DNA of 64,000 nt from Sphingomonas pruni NBRC 15498. Its GTDB lineage: Bacteria > Pseudomonadota > Alphaproteobacteria > Sphingomonadales > Sphingomonadaceae. The stretch is from assembly GCF_001598455.1 (NCBI RefSeq), contig NZ_BCYZ01000002.1:124001-188000 (forward strand), in the 5' to 3' direction. Of this stretch, positions 53,783 through 63,400 are shown one piece after another. The number at the start of each line of letters is the position of its first letter. Within the stretch, counting starts at the first letter, position 1. A model generated the notes under the pieces. It saw only the letters and a program-made list of their open reading frames with translations, was not told the DNA's origin and did not search any database. Both the position numbers and the translations under genes were made by a program.

Positions 53783-55702
53783 ATGACCGACACCACCTAC
53801 CGCCCCGACGCCCTGATCGCGCAGGACATAGACGAATATCTCGCGCAGCATCAGCGCAAGACGCTGCTGCGCTTCATCACGTGCGGGTCGGTCGATGATG
53901 GCAAGTCCACGCTGATCGGGCGGCTGCTCTACGACAGCAAGATGATCTTCGACGATCAGCTCGCGCAGCTCGAAGCGGACAGCAAGCGGGTCGGCACGCA
54001 GGGACAGGAAATCGACTTCGCGCTGCTCGTCGACGGCCTCGCCGCCGAGCGCGAACAGGGTATCACGATCGACGTCGCCTATCGCTTCTTCGCGACCGAG
54101 AAACGCAAGTTCATCGTCGCCGACACGCCGGGCCACGAGCAATATACCCGCAACATGGTGACCGGCGCGTCGACCGCCGATCTCGCGGTGATCCTGATCG
54201 ATGCGCGCAAGGGCGTGCTGACCCAGACGCGGCGTCACTCCTATCTCGCGCACCTGATCGGCATCCGGCACATCGTGCTGGCGGTGAACAAGATGGACCT
54301 GGTCGGTTACGACCAGGCCACGTACGACGCGATCGTCGCCGATTATGCCGCGTTTGCGCAAAGGATCGGAATCGAGCAATTCACCGCGATCCCGATTTCG
54401 GGGTTCAAAGGCGACAATATCACGGCATTGTCGGGCAATACGCCCTGGTATTCCGGGCCGACGCTGATCGAGCATCTCGATACGGTCAAGCTGGACACCG
54501 ATGCCGATCGTGCCAAGCCGTTCCGCATGGCGGTGCAATGGGTCAACCGCCCCAATCTCGATTTCCGCGGCTTTGCCGGCCTGATCTCCGAAGGAACGAT
54601 CGCGCCGGGCGACGCGGTGCGCATCCTGCCCTCGGGCAAAATGACGCGGGTCGAACGGATCGTTACATTGGACGGCGACCTCGACGTCGCTGTCGCGGGC
54701 CAGTCGGTCACGCTGACCCTGGCCGACGAAGTCGATTGCTCGCGCGGTGACGTCATCGCCGCGGCGGACTGCCCGCCGCAATCGGCCGACCAGTTCGAGG
54801 CGACGATCGTCTGGATGTCCGACGAGGAATTGCTCCCCGGTCGCGGCTATTGGCTAAAGCTCGGCACCCAGACGGTCAGCGCCAAGGTCCACCAGCCGAA
54901 ATACCAGGTCAACGTCAACACGCTCGAACAGATTGCGGTGAAGACGTTGGACCTCAACGCGATCGGCGTCGCCAACCTGGTGACCGACAAGCCATTGGTG
55001 TTCGAGCCCTATGGCGACAGTCGCGACCTGGGTGGGTTCATCCTGATCGACAAGCTGACCAACGCGACGATTGCTGCGGGTATGCTGCATTTCGCGCTGC
55101 GTCGCGCACGCGACGTTCATTGGCAGTCGGTCGACGTCACTCGCGAGGCGCACGCGCAGCAAAAGGGCCAGGAACCCAAGGTGCTGTGGTTCACTGGCCT
55201 GTCAGGCTCGGGCAAGTCGACCATCGCCAATATGGTCGAGAAGAAGCTCTACGCGCTCGGGCGGCACTCCTACCTGCTCGACGGCGACAATGTCCGCCAC
55301 GGGCTCAACAAGGATCTCGGCTTCACCGATGCCGACCGGATCGAGAACATCCGCCGGGTCGGCGAAGTCGCCAAGCTGATGACCGATGCCGGCCTGATCG
55401 TGCTGACCGCGTTCATCTCGCCGTTCCGCGCCGAACGCGACATGATCCGCGCGATGCTGCCCGGAGGCGACTTCGTCGAGATCTTTGTCGACACGCCGAT
55501 CGAAGTGGCAGAGGCGCGCGATGTCAAAGGTCTCTACAAGAAGGCACGCGCAGGAGAGATCCGCAACTTCACCGGCATTTCGAGCCCATACGAACGCCCC
55601 GAGCGGCCCGATATCGTGATCGACACGACGCGCGAGACGCCGGAAGCGGCGGCGGAGCGCATCGTCGAGCATATCATGGGCGTATGGAGTCCCGATCTGT
55701 GA
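53783..55702 (+). CDS. cysNC: Bifunctional sulfate adenylyltransferase subunit 1 / APS kinase
   Basis: This 639-residue fusion has an N-terminal GTPase (CysN, ~1-440) with [29 protein letters not shown] and NKMDLVGYD, and a C-terminal APS kinase (CysC, ~460-639) with [20 protein letters not shown]. It drives APS formation with GTP and then phosphorylates APS to PAPS for assimilation or sulfation. ATG 53783 gives the normal length. The stop overlaps the GTG start of cysQ. Confidence 0.95.
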   Translation: MTDTTYRPDALIAQDIDEYLAQHQRKTLLRFITCGSVDDGKSTLIGRLLYDSKMIFDDQLAQLEADSKRVGTQGQEIDFALLVDGLAAEREQGITIDVAYRFFATEKRKFIVADTPGHEQYTRNMVTGASTADLAVILIDARKGVLTQTRRHSYLAHLIGIRHIVLAVNKMDLVGYDQATYDAIVADYAAFAQRIGIEQFTAIPISGFKGDNITALSGNTPWYSGPTLIEHLDTVKLDTDADRAKPFRMAVQWVNRPNLDFRGFAGLISEGTIAPGDAVRILPSGKMTRVERIVTLDGDLDVAVAGQSVTLTLADEVDCSRGDVIAAADCPPQSADQFEATIVWMSDEELLPGRGYWLKLGTQTVSAKVHQPKYQVNVNTLEQIAVKTLDLNAIGVANLVTDKPLVFEPYGDSRDLGGFILIDKLTNATIAAGMLHFALRRARDVHWQSVDVTREAHAQQKGQEPKVLWFTGLSGSGKSTIANMVEKKLYALGRHSYLLDGDNVRHGLNKDLGFTDADRIENIRRVGEVAKLMTDAGLIVLTAFISPFRAERDMIRAMLPGGDFVEIFVDTPIEVAEARDVKGLYKKARAGEIRNFTGISSPYERPERPDIVIDTTRETPEAAAERIVEHIMGVWSPDL

Positions 55703-56451
55703 GCTGGACCCAGGCCGATGCCGACTTTGCTGCGGAGATCGCCGCAGCCGCAGGCAAATTGCTGCAGGAAGTTCGCGCCTCGCGCGACTGGGATCCGAAG
55801 GAACTCGGCAAGGCGGGCGACGCCGCCGCCAACGAATTGCTGTGTCACGCGATCGGCACCGAGCGCCCCGACGACGGCTTGCTATCCGAAGAGCGCAAGT
55901 GCGATGGCAGCCGCCTGGCCAAGTCGCGGACCTGGATTATCGACCCGGTCGACGGCACGCGCGAATATGGTGAGGCGCGTGACGATTGGGCGGTCCACGT
56001 CGCCTTGTGCATCGATGGCCGCCCCGAACTCGGCGTGGTCGCCTTGCCCGATGCCGGATTGGTGCTGCGCTCGGATGCGCCCCCTGCCCTGCAGCCGCTC
56101 AACGATCCTCCGCGCATGGTGATCAGCCGCACGCGACCGGCCGCCGAGGCGATCGCGGTGGCCGAAGCGATCGGTGCCGAATTGGTGCCGATGGGATCGG
56201 CGGGCGCGAAGGCGATGGCGGTGGTGCGCGGCCTTGCCGACATCTACCTGCATTCGGGCGGACAGCACGAATGGGACAATGCCGCGCCGGTCGCGGTCGC
56301 CCTAGCCGCCGGCCTGCACGCGACGCGGCTCGACGGATCGCCGTTCGTCTACAATTGCGCCGACACATGGGTCCCCGACCTGCTCATCTGCCGCAAGGAG
56401 TTGCTGGCGCGGGTGATCGAAGCCCTGCGCGCGACCGCCGCGGCTGCCTGA
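55699..56451 (+). CDS. cysQ: 3'(2'),5'-bisphosphate nucleotidase CysQ
   Basis: CysQ removes the 3'-phosphate of PAP, a toxic by-product of PAPS use. The protein is a 250-residue inositol-monophosphatase-fold enzyme with the metal sites [13 protein letters not shown] and [15 protein letters not shown] 55699 is chosen: its GTGA overlaps the cysNC stop and GGAG lies 9 nt upstream. An ATG at 55684 is an alternative but has no ribosome site. It completes the cysD-cysNC-cysQ operon. Confidence 0.9.
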   Translation: MSWTQADADFAAEIAAAAGKLLQEVRASRDWDPKELGKAGDAAANELLCHAIGTERPDDGLLSEERKCDGSRLAKSRTWIIDPVDGTREYGEARDDWAVHVALCIDGRPELGVVALPDAGLVLRSDAPPALQPLNDPPRMVISRTRPAAEAIAVAEAIGAELVPMGSAGAKAMAVVRGLADIYLHSGGQHEWDNAAPVAVALAAGLHATRLDGSPFVYNCADTWVPDLLICRKELLARVIEALRATAAAA

Positions 56452-56516
56452 AATCGGCAAGCCCGTCACCCGCAACCACGGTTTGTTTCGCCAGGGCGAA
56501 CCCCTATAGTGGCGGC

Positions 56517-57725
56517 ATGACCGTCGATCCCGCCCGCCAGACGCCACGCTTCGCGCGGCGCCGCGGCGAGATTCTCGATGTCGCCTCCGACCTGATCAAC
56601 CTGCACGGCACGCGCGGCATGACGCTGACCGCCGTAGCCAAGGCGCTTGGGCTCGATACGTCGAGCGTGACTTATTATTTCAAGCGCAAGGATGTGCTTG
56701 CGGCGGCGTGTCTGGAGCGCACCTTGCTTCGCCTGCGGGACAGCGCGGCGGCGGCGGCCCACGAGCCCGATCCGCGTGCGCGCGTCCGGGCTTTCCTGCA
56801 CGATCAGTTCCAGACGCATCTTCATCAGCGTCTGCCCGGCGCGACGAAGCTGGCGCTGCTGTCCGACATGCGCGCGCTCGACGCCGAAGCCCGCGCTCCG
56901 CTCGACACGCTTTATGCCGATATGGCGCGATTGGTGCGCGGGTTCTTCGAGGCCGACGATGCACCTGACGTGGAATCGCGTACGCTCATCGCCAGCTCTG
57001 TCCTGATCCACAATGTGCATTGGTTGCCGGCCTGGCTGCCGCATTATCTCGAACGCGATCTCGATCGCGCCGAAACCCGATTGTTCGACATCCTCGATCG
57101 CGGCCTTGCCGCGGCTCGCGACTGGCCGATCGATACCGCTCCGCTCGATCCGCCGGATGACGGAGATGCCCAGACGCGATTCCTCCACGCCGCCACCAAC
57201 CTGATCAATCGTGAAGGCTATGTCGGCGCGAGTGTCGAAAAGATCGCTGCCGAGCTCGGCGTATCGACCGGCAGTTTCTATCATCATCTCGAAAACAAGG
57301 ACGATCTGGTCGTCGCCTGTTTCGACCGCAGCTATGCGTTGCTCGATGCCGCCCAGGCGCGCGCCGATGCCGCCGGCAGCGACGAAGGCGAGCGGCTGGC
57401 GATCATGGTGTCGAGCCTGGTCGCGTTGCAATTCGCAGCCGACAGCCCGTTGCTGCGCACCAGCGCCTATCAGGCACTGCCGATCGACCTGCGCGAACAG
57501 ATGCTGCAACGAACCGACCGCGTCACGCGGCACATTGCCGGCACGATCGCCGACGGCGTTGCCGACGGATCGGTTCGCGCGGTCGACCCGGAGATTGCCG
57601 GGCATGCGATCGTGGCCGCGATCGACGCCGCCGCATCCTTGCGGCGTTGGGCGGGACAGCGTCCGCTGGGCGATGCCGTCGCGCAATTCTCCGCGGCCTT
57701 GCGCTCCGGCATCTTCCCAACCTAA
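56517..57725 (+). CDS. Double TetR-family regulator
   Basis: This 402-residue protein holds two complete TetR units in one chain. The first helix-turn-helix is at ~20-62 (RGMTLTAVAKALGLDTSSVT, YYFKRKDVL), the second at ~222-268 (GASVEKIAAELGVSTGSFYH, HLENKDDLV), each followed by its own helical ligand domain. A single chain could thus act like a TetR dimer. ATG 56517 is 65 bp after cysQ. Ligand and targets are unknown; the gamma-carbonic-anhydrase-like gene follows after 21 nt. Confidence 0.88.
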   Translation: MTVDPARQTPRFARRRGEILDVASDLINLHGTRGMTLTAVAKALGLDTSSVTYYFKRKDVLAAACLERTLLRLRDSAAAAAHEPDPRARVRAFLHDQFQTHLHQRLPGATKLALLSDMRALDAEARAPLDTLYADMARLVRGFFEADDAPDVESRTLIASSVLIHNVHWLPAWLPHYLERDLDRAETRLFDILDRGLAAARDWPIDTAPLDPPDDGDAQTRFLHAATNLINREGYVGASVEKIAAELGVSTGSFYHHLENKDDLVVACFDRSYALLDAAQARADAAGSDEGERLAIMVSSLVALQFAADSPLLRTSAYQALPIDLREQMLQRTDRVTRHIAGTIADGVADGSVRAVDPEIAGHAIVAAIDAAASLRRWAGQRPLGDAVAQFSAALRSGIFPT

Positions 57726-57746
57726 TCGCGTCGCGAGGAGAACCCC

Positions 57747-58271
57747 GTGCCCATCTACGAACTCGACGGGAAGGTCCCGGTCATCGGCAGCGGCGTGTGG
57801 ATCGCCCCTGACGCGCATGTCATTGGCGAGGTCGTGCTCGGCGACAATGTCGGCGTGTGGTTCGGAACCGTGATCCGCGGCGACACCTCGCTCATCACCG
57901 TCGGCAACGGTAGCAACGTCCAGGACGGGACGATGCTGCACTCCGATTACGGCGTGCCGCTGACGATCGGCGAGGATTGCACGATCGGCCACCACGCCAT
58001 TCTGCACGGCTGCACGGTCGGCAACCGAGTGCTGGTCGGCATGGGAGCCACCGTCCTCAACCAGGCGGTGATCGGCGACGAATGCGTGATCGGCGCCAAC
58101 GCCCTGGTCACTGAAGGAAAGACGTTCGAGGCGGGCAGCCTGATCGTCGGCTCCCCGGCACGCGCGATGAAGACGCTGGATCCCGACAAGCGCGCCTTCC
58201 TGAACGCGTCGGCGGACCATTACATCGCCAACGCGCATCGCTTCGCGAAGGGGCTGAAGCGGATCGATTGA
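57747..58271 (+). CDS. Gamma-carbonic-anhydrase-family protein (YrdA/PaaY-like)
   Basis: This 174-residue left-handed beta-helix protein of hexapeptide repeats (GEVVLGDNVGVWFGTVIRGD, ITVGNGSNVQDGTMLH, IGHHAILHGCTVGNRVLVGM) has metal-binding His residues in MLHSD and IGHHAILHGC. It could be a carbonic anhydrase or a PaaY-like thioesterase; sequence alone does not decide. GTG 57747 has GAGGAG 6 nt upstream. It probably shares a transcript with the TetR gene. Confidence 0.88.
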   Translation: MPIYELDGKVPVIGSGVWIAPDAHVIGEVVLGDNVGVWFGTVIRGDTSLITVGNGSNVQDGTMLHSDYGVPLTIGEDCTIGHHAILHGCTVGNRVLVGMGATVLNQAVIGDECVIGANALVTEGKTFEAGSLIVGSPARAMKTLDPDKRAFLNASADHYIANAHRFAKGLKRID

Positions 58272-58277
58272 CCAACA

Positions 58278-58425
58278 AAATCCTCCCCATCGAAGGTGGG
58301 GAGGGGGACCGCGCGCAGCGCGGTGGTGGGGCCGCAGTGGCAAAGCCGCGAGGAGGGCATTTCCCCTCCACCATCGCTAGCGCGATGGTCCCCCTCCCCA
58401 CGCGCTTTTGCGCGCAGGGAGGATT
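58278..58425. repeat. Large imperfect palindrome between convergent genes
   Basis: The outer arms AAATCCTCCC and GGGAGGATTT, and inner arms GGGGAGGGGGACC and GGTCCCCCTCCCC, enclose smaller GCGC-rich hairpins over ~148 bp. It lies between the carbonic-anhydrase-like gene (+) and the aminopeptidase gene (-), so it may end both transcripts. The layout is that of a compound REP/BIME-like element. Confidence 0.75.
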
Positions 58426-58446
58426 TACCTTATCGCGCTAAAACGC

Positions 58447-61035
58447 TCAGCTTCCCTTCGCCACCCACGCCGTCACGCCAGGCCGCAGCCGATCGGCAAC
58501 CGCCTTGCGCACCGCGATCGTCGCCAGCGCGCGCTTGGCGCCGCCGCGCGAGCTGACGGGCAGGTTCTTCTCGGCATAGGCGTTGATCTTGCCCGGCATC
58601 GCCGGATCGTTCGAACCCGCGCCCAAGCTGACGATGAAGCCGGCCCGGGTGCTCGCTTCCAGCACGCCGTTGACCAGGTCGGCATTGGCAACGGCGAAAT
58701 CGAACGCCATCTCCGGATGCTTGCCGGCCACCGCCCGCAGGATGGTCGGCTTCTGCTGCGCGGTTAGTATGTCGGTCTTGACCAGATCCAACGCCTTCTG
58801 CGCCAGCGCCGGATCCTTGGCCGCGCCGAGCAGGCGGACATATTCGTTCTTCACGACCGGGTTGGTTTCGCTCTTGAACAGGGTCAGCAGATCGTCCCAG
58901 TCGGCCGCGCTCGCATTGCTGGCGAAGGTGCCGAGCATCGGCCCGCGGATCGCCGGCGGGATCGCGGCGCTGTCGGTCTTGAGCTTGGCGACCCATTCCC
59001 GCGCACGCTTCAGCACTTCGGGATCGCCCGCCGCGCCGAGCCGGCCGACCAACCCCTCGCGCAGATTGGTGACGAGCGGCGACTCGCCGGCCTTTTGCTC
59101 ATAACCGATCCGGGCCAGCACCGGCCCAAGCCGCTTGATTGTCAGCGCGTCGAGCTGCTGCTGCAGCGGAGTATTGGTGTAGAGGCCGGACAGCGAGCCG
59201 AGTTCGCTCGAGGCCAGCGACCATTCGAGCGGATTGGCGTCCTCGGGAATCGCCGCGAAAGTCGCCGCCCAGTCCGAGAAGTCCTGGTCGCCCGAGCGCG
59301 CCAGCGCGAAATCGTCGCCCAGCGTGCCGAGCCGATCGGCCACCGCCAGCTTGCCGTAATCGGCGACGAGCGCGGCGTGTGCCGCGTCCGAATAGCGGGC
59401 GCGCAGATAGCTGCCCTTGCCGACATTGAGCACGACCGGACCGCAGCCCGGCACCGTGACGTCGGTCTTGGCGCCGGTCGCGATGACGCGGACCGGATCG
59501 CCGCCGATCGTCCCGACGCGCAGCGGCACGCGCCAGCTCTGCGGGGCCTTGGACGCGTCATCGAGCCCGAACCGGCCCTGGGCCAGCGACACTGTGGTTT
59601 TGCCGTTGACGCATTTGCCGTCGGTCAAGGAGATCAGCGGCACGCCGCCCTGCAGCGTGAAGTCGTGCGCACTGTCGCTGATCTTCACGCCCGACGCCGC
59701 TTCGAGCTCGGCCCACAGCATGTCGGTTTGGGTGTTTCCGTATTTGTACTTGGCCATGTAGCGGCGGATGCCGTCGCGGAACTTGTCCGGACCCAGCGTC
59801 GACTCGATCATCGTGATGACCGCCTGGCCCTTGTTATACGTGATGCTGTCGAACGCCTCGCCGATCTGGTCGACGGTCTCTACGTGGCGGATGATCGGGT
59901 GCGTCGCAGAGGTAGCATCGATCGCCAGCGCGCCTTCGCGATCCTCGCTGACCGCGCTCTCGCGGGCGAACCAGCCGGGATTGAGGTCGTAGGAGGCCTT
60001 GTTCTCCATCCACGAGGCAAAACCCTCGTTGAGCCAGAGATCGTCCCACCAGTTCATCGTGACGAGGTCGCCGAACCATTGGTGCGCCATTTCGTGCGCG
60101 ACGACGGTGAAGATGCGCTGCTTGTCGCTTTCGGTCGACCGCTTCGCGTCGAACAGCAGCTCGGGCTCGAAATAGAAGATCGCGCCCCAATTCTCCATCG
60201 CGCCGAAGAACTGGCTGGTGCCCGGGCCGGCGATCATGTCGAGCTTGGGCAGCGGATAAGGCTGGCCGAAATAGTCGTTATAATAGGTCAGCAGCCGCTT
60301 GGCCGAAGCCAGCGCGTAATCGCCCTGATCCTTGACTCCCTTGCGCGTGATCACGCCGATCTCGGTATTGCCGGCCATCACCGTCTTGCGCTCCATGTCG
60401 CCCATGCCGAGGAACAGCAGGTAGCTCGACATGATCGGTGTCTGGCGGAAGCTGTAGAGCTGGGTGCCGTCGGGACGGTTCGTCATGGTGGCGGGCATGT
60501 TGGAGAAAGCGAGCTGTCCCTTGGGCGCCACCGCCGACAGCTTGAACTTGGCCTTGAAGCTCGGCTCGTCCCACATCGGCGCGAATCGGCGGGCGTCGGG
60601 CGCCTCGAACTGCGTCGCCAGCATCCGGGCCTTCGATCCGTCGTTATTGGTATAGTCGATCGCGAAGAAGCCGGCCGCCGATTCGTTGATCTTCCCGGTC
60701 CAGGCGAAGGTGATCACATGGTTGCCGAGCTTGGCCGGCGCCGGGAGCGTCAGGGTCAGTTGCTGAGCCGCGTTGTCGAGCTTGAACGGCACCGCCTTGC
60801 CGTCGATCGTCGCGCGGCTGATCGTCATATCGGCGGCATTGAGGATGATCGTGCGGGTCGCCTTCTTTACCGCGACATTGACAGTCTCGGTTCCGGTGAA
60901 GGTCATCTTCTGCGCGTCGGGATCGACCGTGATGTCGTAGGATACGGGCACGACATCGGTCGGCAGTCGCGCCGCGGCGAGCGCCGGGGCGGACACGGTA
61001 GCGAGTAACAATGCGGCGGTGACGGCGATCTTCAT
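58447..61035 (-). CDS. M1-family metallo-aminopeptidase (secreted)
   Basis: This 862-residue peptidase cuts single residues from peptide N-termini. A Sec signal lies at ~1-21 (ATVSAPALA-A). The M1 motifs are GAMEN at 278-282, which binds the substrate amino group, and zinc ligands H314, H318 and E337 with base E315 (HEMAHQWFGD and NEGFASW). An ERAP1-like helical domain fills the C-terminal half. ATG 61035 gives the signal peptide; the upstream extension has no support. It is probably periplasmic and serves peptide use. Confidence 0.93.
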   Translation of the reverse strand: MKIAVTAALLLATVSAPALAAARLPTDVVPVSYDITVDPDAQKMTFTGTETVNVAVKKATRTIILNAADMTISRATIDGKAVPFKLDNAAQQLTLTLPAPAKLGNHVITFAWTGKINESAAGFFAIDYTNNDGSKARMLATQFEAPDARRFAPMWDEPSFKAKFKLSAVAPKGQLAFSNMPATMTNRPDGTQLYSFRQTPIMSSYLLFLGMGDMERKTVMAGNTEIGVITRKGVKDQGDYALASAKRLLTYYNDYFGQPYPLPKLDMIAGPGTSQFFGAMENWGAIFYFEPELLFDAKRSTESDKQRIFTVVAHEMAHQWFGDLVTMNWWDDLWLNEGFASWMENKASYDLNPGWFARESAVSEDREGALAIDATSATHPIIRHVETVDQIGEAFDSITYNKGQAVITMIESTLGPDKFRDGIRRYMAKYKYGNTQTDMLWAELEAASGVKISDSAHDFTLQGGVPLISLTDGKCVNGKTTVSLAQGRFGLDDASKAPQSWRVPLRVGTIGGDPVRVIATGAKTDVTVPGCGPVVLNVGKGSYLRARYSDAAHAALVADYGKLAVADRLGTLGDDFALARSGDQDFSDWAATFAAIPEDANPLEWSLASSELGSLSGLYTNTPLQQQLDALTIKRLGPVLARIGYEQKAGESPLVTNLREGLVGRLGAAGDPEVLKRAREWVAKLKTDSAAIPPAIRGPMLGTFASNASAADWDDLLTLFKSETNPVVKNEYVRLLGAAKDPALAQKALDLVKTDILTAQQKPTILRAVAGKHPEMAFDFAVANADLVNGVLEASTRAGFIVSLGAGSNDPAMPGKINAYAEKNLPVSSRGGAKRALATIAVRKAVADRLRPGVTAWVAKGS

Positions 61036-61196
61036 GCGATTTCCTGGACCCGATGTTGGTGTATTGTCCGGCCATAACGCGCCCGGTGTGAATGGCAAAT
61101 GGATCGATCCGGCCCGACCCGAGGATTACGTACCGTCAATTCGAAAACCTTTCCGAGGCCGCTGGACAGTGGTTTCGGTTGCGCTATGAAACCGGT

Positions 61197-62150
61197 ATGA
61201 AGACGCCCATATTCGATCGCCTCCGCCTGCCCGTGATCGGGTCGCCGCTGTTCATCATCTCCGGACCCGATCTCGTGATCGCGCAATGCAAGGCCGGAAT
61301 CGTCGGCTCGTTTCCGGCCCTGAACGCGCGGCCGCAGACGCTGCTCGACGAATGGCTGCACCGGATCACCGAGGAGCTCGCGGCGTGGAACCGCGACAAT
61401 CCCGATCGTCCGGCGGCCCCCTTCGCGGTCAACCAGATCGTTCACAAGTCGAACGACCGGCTGGAGGGCGACCTCGCCATCTGCGCGAAATGGCAAGTGC
61501 CGATCACCATCACCTCGCTCGGCGCGCGCGAGGAGCTTAACCAGGCGGTGCACGCTTGGGGCGGGATTACGCTCCACGACGTCATCGACGACCGTTTCGC
61601 GCGCAAGGCGATCGAAAAGGGCGCCGACGGGCTGATCGCGGTCGCGGCGGGCGCCGGCGGCCATGCCGGGCGCTTGTCGCCTTTCGCGATCACGCAGGAA
61701 ATCCGGCAGTGGTTCGATGGCCCGTTGGCGTTGTCGGGCGCGATCGCGACGGGCGGCGCGGTGCTCGCTGCCCAGGCGATGGGCGCCGACCTGGCCTATA
61801 TCGGTTCGCCGTTCATCGCGACCGAAGAAGCCAATGCCGTCGAGGCCTACAAACGCAGCATCGTCGAGAGCAAGGCGGCGGACATCGTCTATTCGAACCT
61901 GTTCACCGGCGTGCACGGCAATTATCTGCGCAGCTCGATCACGGCCGCGGGAATGGATCCCGACAATCTGCCGGAAGGCGATCTCAGCACGATGAACTTC
62001 GGCGGCAATCGCGAGGCGAAGGCCTGGAAGGACATCTGGGGTTCGGGCCAAGGCATCGGCGTGATCGACAAGATCGAGTCGGTCTCGGCTCGCGTCGATC
62101 GGCTGGAAGCCGAGTATAAGGCGGCGAAGGCGCGCATCTGCGCGTCATGA
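61197..62150 (+). CDS. Nitronate monooxygenase-like FMN oxidoreductase
   Basis: This 317-residue TIM-barrel flavoprotein of the nitronate monooxygenase (2-nitropropane dioxygenase) family has PVIGSPLFIISGPDLVIAQC near the start, ITSLGAREELNQAVHAWGG, the FMN-phosphate site GAGGHAGRLSPFA, IATGGAVLAAQAMGADLAYI and YSNLFTGVHGNYLRSSI. ATG 61197 (MKTPIFDRL) is the family start; the frame is open 105 nt further up. It may detoxify nitronates or act on CoA thioesters. It is divergent from the aminopeptidase gene. Confidence 0.9.
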   Translation: MKTPIFDRLRLPVIGSPLFIISGPDLVIAQCKAGIVGSFPALNARPQTLLDEWLHRITEELAAWNRDNPDRPAAPFAVNQIVHKSNDRLEGDLAICAKWQVPITITSLGAREELNQAVHAWGGITLHDVIDDRFARKAIEKGADGLIAVAAGAGGHAGRLSPFAITQEIRQWFDGPLALSGAIATGGAVLAAQAMGADLAYIGSPFIATEEANAVEAYKRSIVESKAADIVYSNLFTGVHGNYLRSSITAAGMDPDNLPEGDLSTMNFGGNREAKAWKDIWGSGQGIGVIDKIESVSARVDRLEAEYKAAKARICAS

Positions 62151-62180
62151 CGCCCCAGCCATAACGACAGGCGATGACCT

Positions 62181-62322
62181 TCTAGAGTCGTTTTCAGCTT
62201 CGCTGAATCGGCACCGACCCGCTCCCCCACCCGGCCTCCCATAAAATACCCTAGTTGGGAGGCCGGGTGGGGGAGCGGGCCGGTGCCGCAACTGTTTCAG
62301 CTTTGCCGAAACCGAGTCTAGA
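62181..62322. repeat. Large near-perfect palindrome between convergent genes
   Basis: The ~142-bp element is bounded by TCTAGA on both sides. The core arm at 62210-62240 (GGCACCG to GGCCTCCC) pairs almost perfectly with 62257-62287, with outer arms CAGCTTCGCTGAA and TTTCAGCTTTGCCGAA. It separates the nitronate monooxygenase gene from the convergent rcdA and overlaps the rcdA stop. It may serve as a two-way terminator or REP-type element. Confidence 0.8.
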
Positions 62323-62779
62323 ACGCCATTGCCAGACGGGCCTGCATCCATTGCACCGGGCTATCGGCAGGAAGCGAGGCGCTCTGTGCTCCATCGAGAT
62401 GCGCCACGCGGCGATGGAGGTCGATGCTGGCAGTGATCAATGCGCGGGCGTCCGCCGGCATCTGCTCGATCACGGCGGCATCGGTGACCGGCGCGTCGCC
62501 CAGGCGACGGGTGGGATCGAGCGCATCGCGCGGCGACAATTCCCCCGAATCGACCGCGCGCTGAGTCAGCAACCAGGCGATGACGTGCATCAGCCGCGTC
62601 GTCACCTTGAGCGATTCGCACGAGAAGGTAACGCGACCAAGGGGATCCAGCGCCTCGCGCTCGACCCGCGCGCCCTGGTCGAAATAGCCGCGCGCCTCAT
62701 CCGCCAGGACCATCGCCTCGACATAGAGCGAGTCGATCATCTTGCGATGGATGCGCAGTTCGGTGACGTCCCCTGTCAT
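62318..62779 (-). CDS. rcdA: RcdA/DUF1465 family cell-cycle adaptor
   Basis: This 153-residue helical protein of the DUF1465 family has IDSLYVEAMVLADEARGYFD, RVTFSCESLKVTTRLMHVIA and WLLTQRAVDSGELSPRDAL, which match RcdA. In Caulobacter RcdA is the adaptor that helps ClpXP degrade the cell-cycle regulator CtrA; the same role is inferred here. ATG 62779 is taken; a TTG at 62815 is a possible earlier start. Its stop lies in the palindrome described at 62181-62322. Confidence 0.85.
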   Translation of the reverse strand: MTGDVTELRIHRKMIDSLYVEAMVLADEARGYFDQGARVEREALDPLGRVTFSCESLKVTTRLMHVIAWLLTQRAVDSGELSPRDALDPTRRLGDAPVTDAAVIEQMPADARALITASIDLHRRVAHLDGAQSASLPADSPVQWMQARLAMAF

Positions 62780-62861
62780 GCGCAATACGATTGCCACAAA
62801 TGCCAGTTCCCGCAAGCGGCGAAAGGACTGACGCGTCCCAAATTCGACCAGTCGCGTTCGA

Positions 62862-63059
62862 TCAGGCGATGATGTCCGGAATCAGCTGATTCTCCAACGC
62901 GGTTACCTCATCCTTCAGCATCAATTTTCGCTTCTTCAGCCGCGCGATCTGAAGTTGGTCGCTGGAACCCAACGCCCGCAACGCGTCGATCGCCGAGTCG
63001 AGGTCGCGATGCTCGGTCCTGAGGGCGTCCAGCCGTTTGTGGATCTGCGCTTCGTCCAT
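62862..63059 (-). CDS. DUF465 (YdcH-like) small protein
   Basis: This 65-residue protein consists of two charged helices in a hairpin (IHKRLDALRTEHRDLDSAID, LQIARLKKRKLMLKDEVTAL), the DUF465 pattern with the family's KKRKLxLKDE core. Function is unknown. ATG 63059 is used; the longer frame upstream has no support. It is divergent from a second DUF465 gene. Confidence 0.85.
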   Translation of the reverse strand: MDEAQIHKRLDALRTEHRDLDSAIDALRALGSSDQLQIARLKKRKLMLKDEVTALENQLIPDIIA

Positions 63060-63203
63060 CGCTATTCGCGTTCCCTGGGCCCTCGACGACCGATCTGTCG
63101 CCAAAACGAAGCGCCGCGTCGAATCGAAAGTGAAATCGATGGCGACAAATCGCGCGACTCGTGTTCTATTAGTCCACCCACCTTGATGAAGGAGGTCGCT
63201 CCC

Positions 63204-63359
63204 ATGCAGAACTCGCACCTTTCAGCTCTTGAGGCGAAGCATATGGTGTTGGACCGGCAAATCACTGCCGAAAGCCAGCGCCCTGCGCCCGACACCCGCA
63301 TCCTTGCGGATCTCAAGAAGCAGAAATTGCGAGTGAAGGAAGCCATCGCGGCGATCTGA
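63204..63359 (+). CDS. DUF465 small protein, paralogue
   Basis: This 51-residue DUF465-type protein (LSALEAKHMVLDRQITAESQ, LADLKKQKLRVKEAIAAI) is a shorter relative of the neighbour on the other strand. AGGAGG 8 nt before ATG 63204 fixes the start. The gap between the divergent pair (63060-63203) is 144 bp and must contain both promoters. Confidence 0.85.
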   Translation: MQNSHLSALEAKHMVLDRQITAESQRPAPDTRILADLKKQKLRVKEAIAAI

Positions 63360-63374
63360 CACCGCTAGCGGCGC

Positions 63375-63393
63375 CCCGGGCAATGTGCCCGGG
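63375..63393. terminator. Two-way terminator-like hairpin
   Basis: CCCGGGCA-ATG-TGCCCGGG is a perfect 8-bp stem with a 3-nt loop, placed between the stop of the DUF465 gene (+) and the stop of the convergent PilZ gene (-). There is no T-run, so it may need Rho or simply protect transcript ends. Confidence 0.5.
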
Positions 63394-63400
63394 CCGCCTG

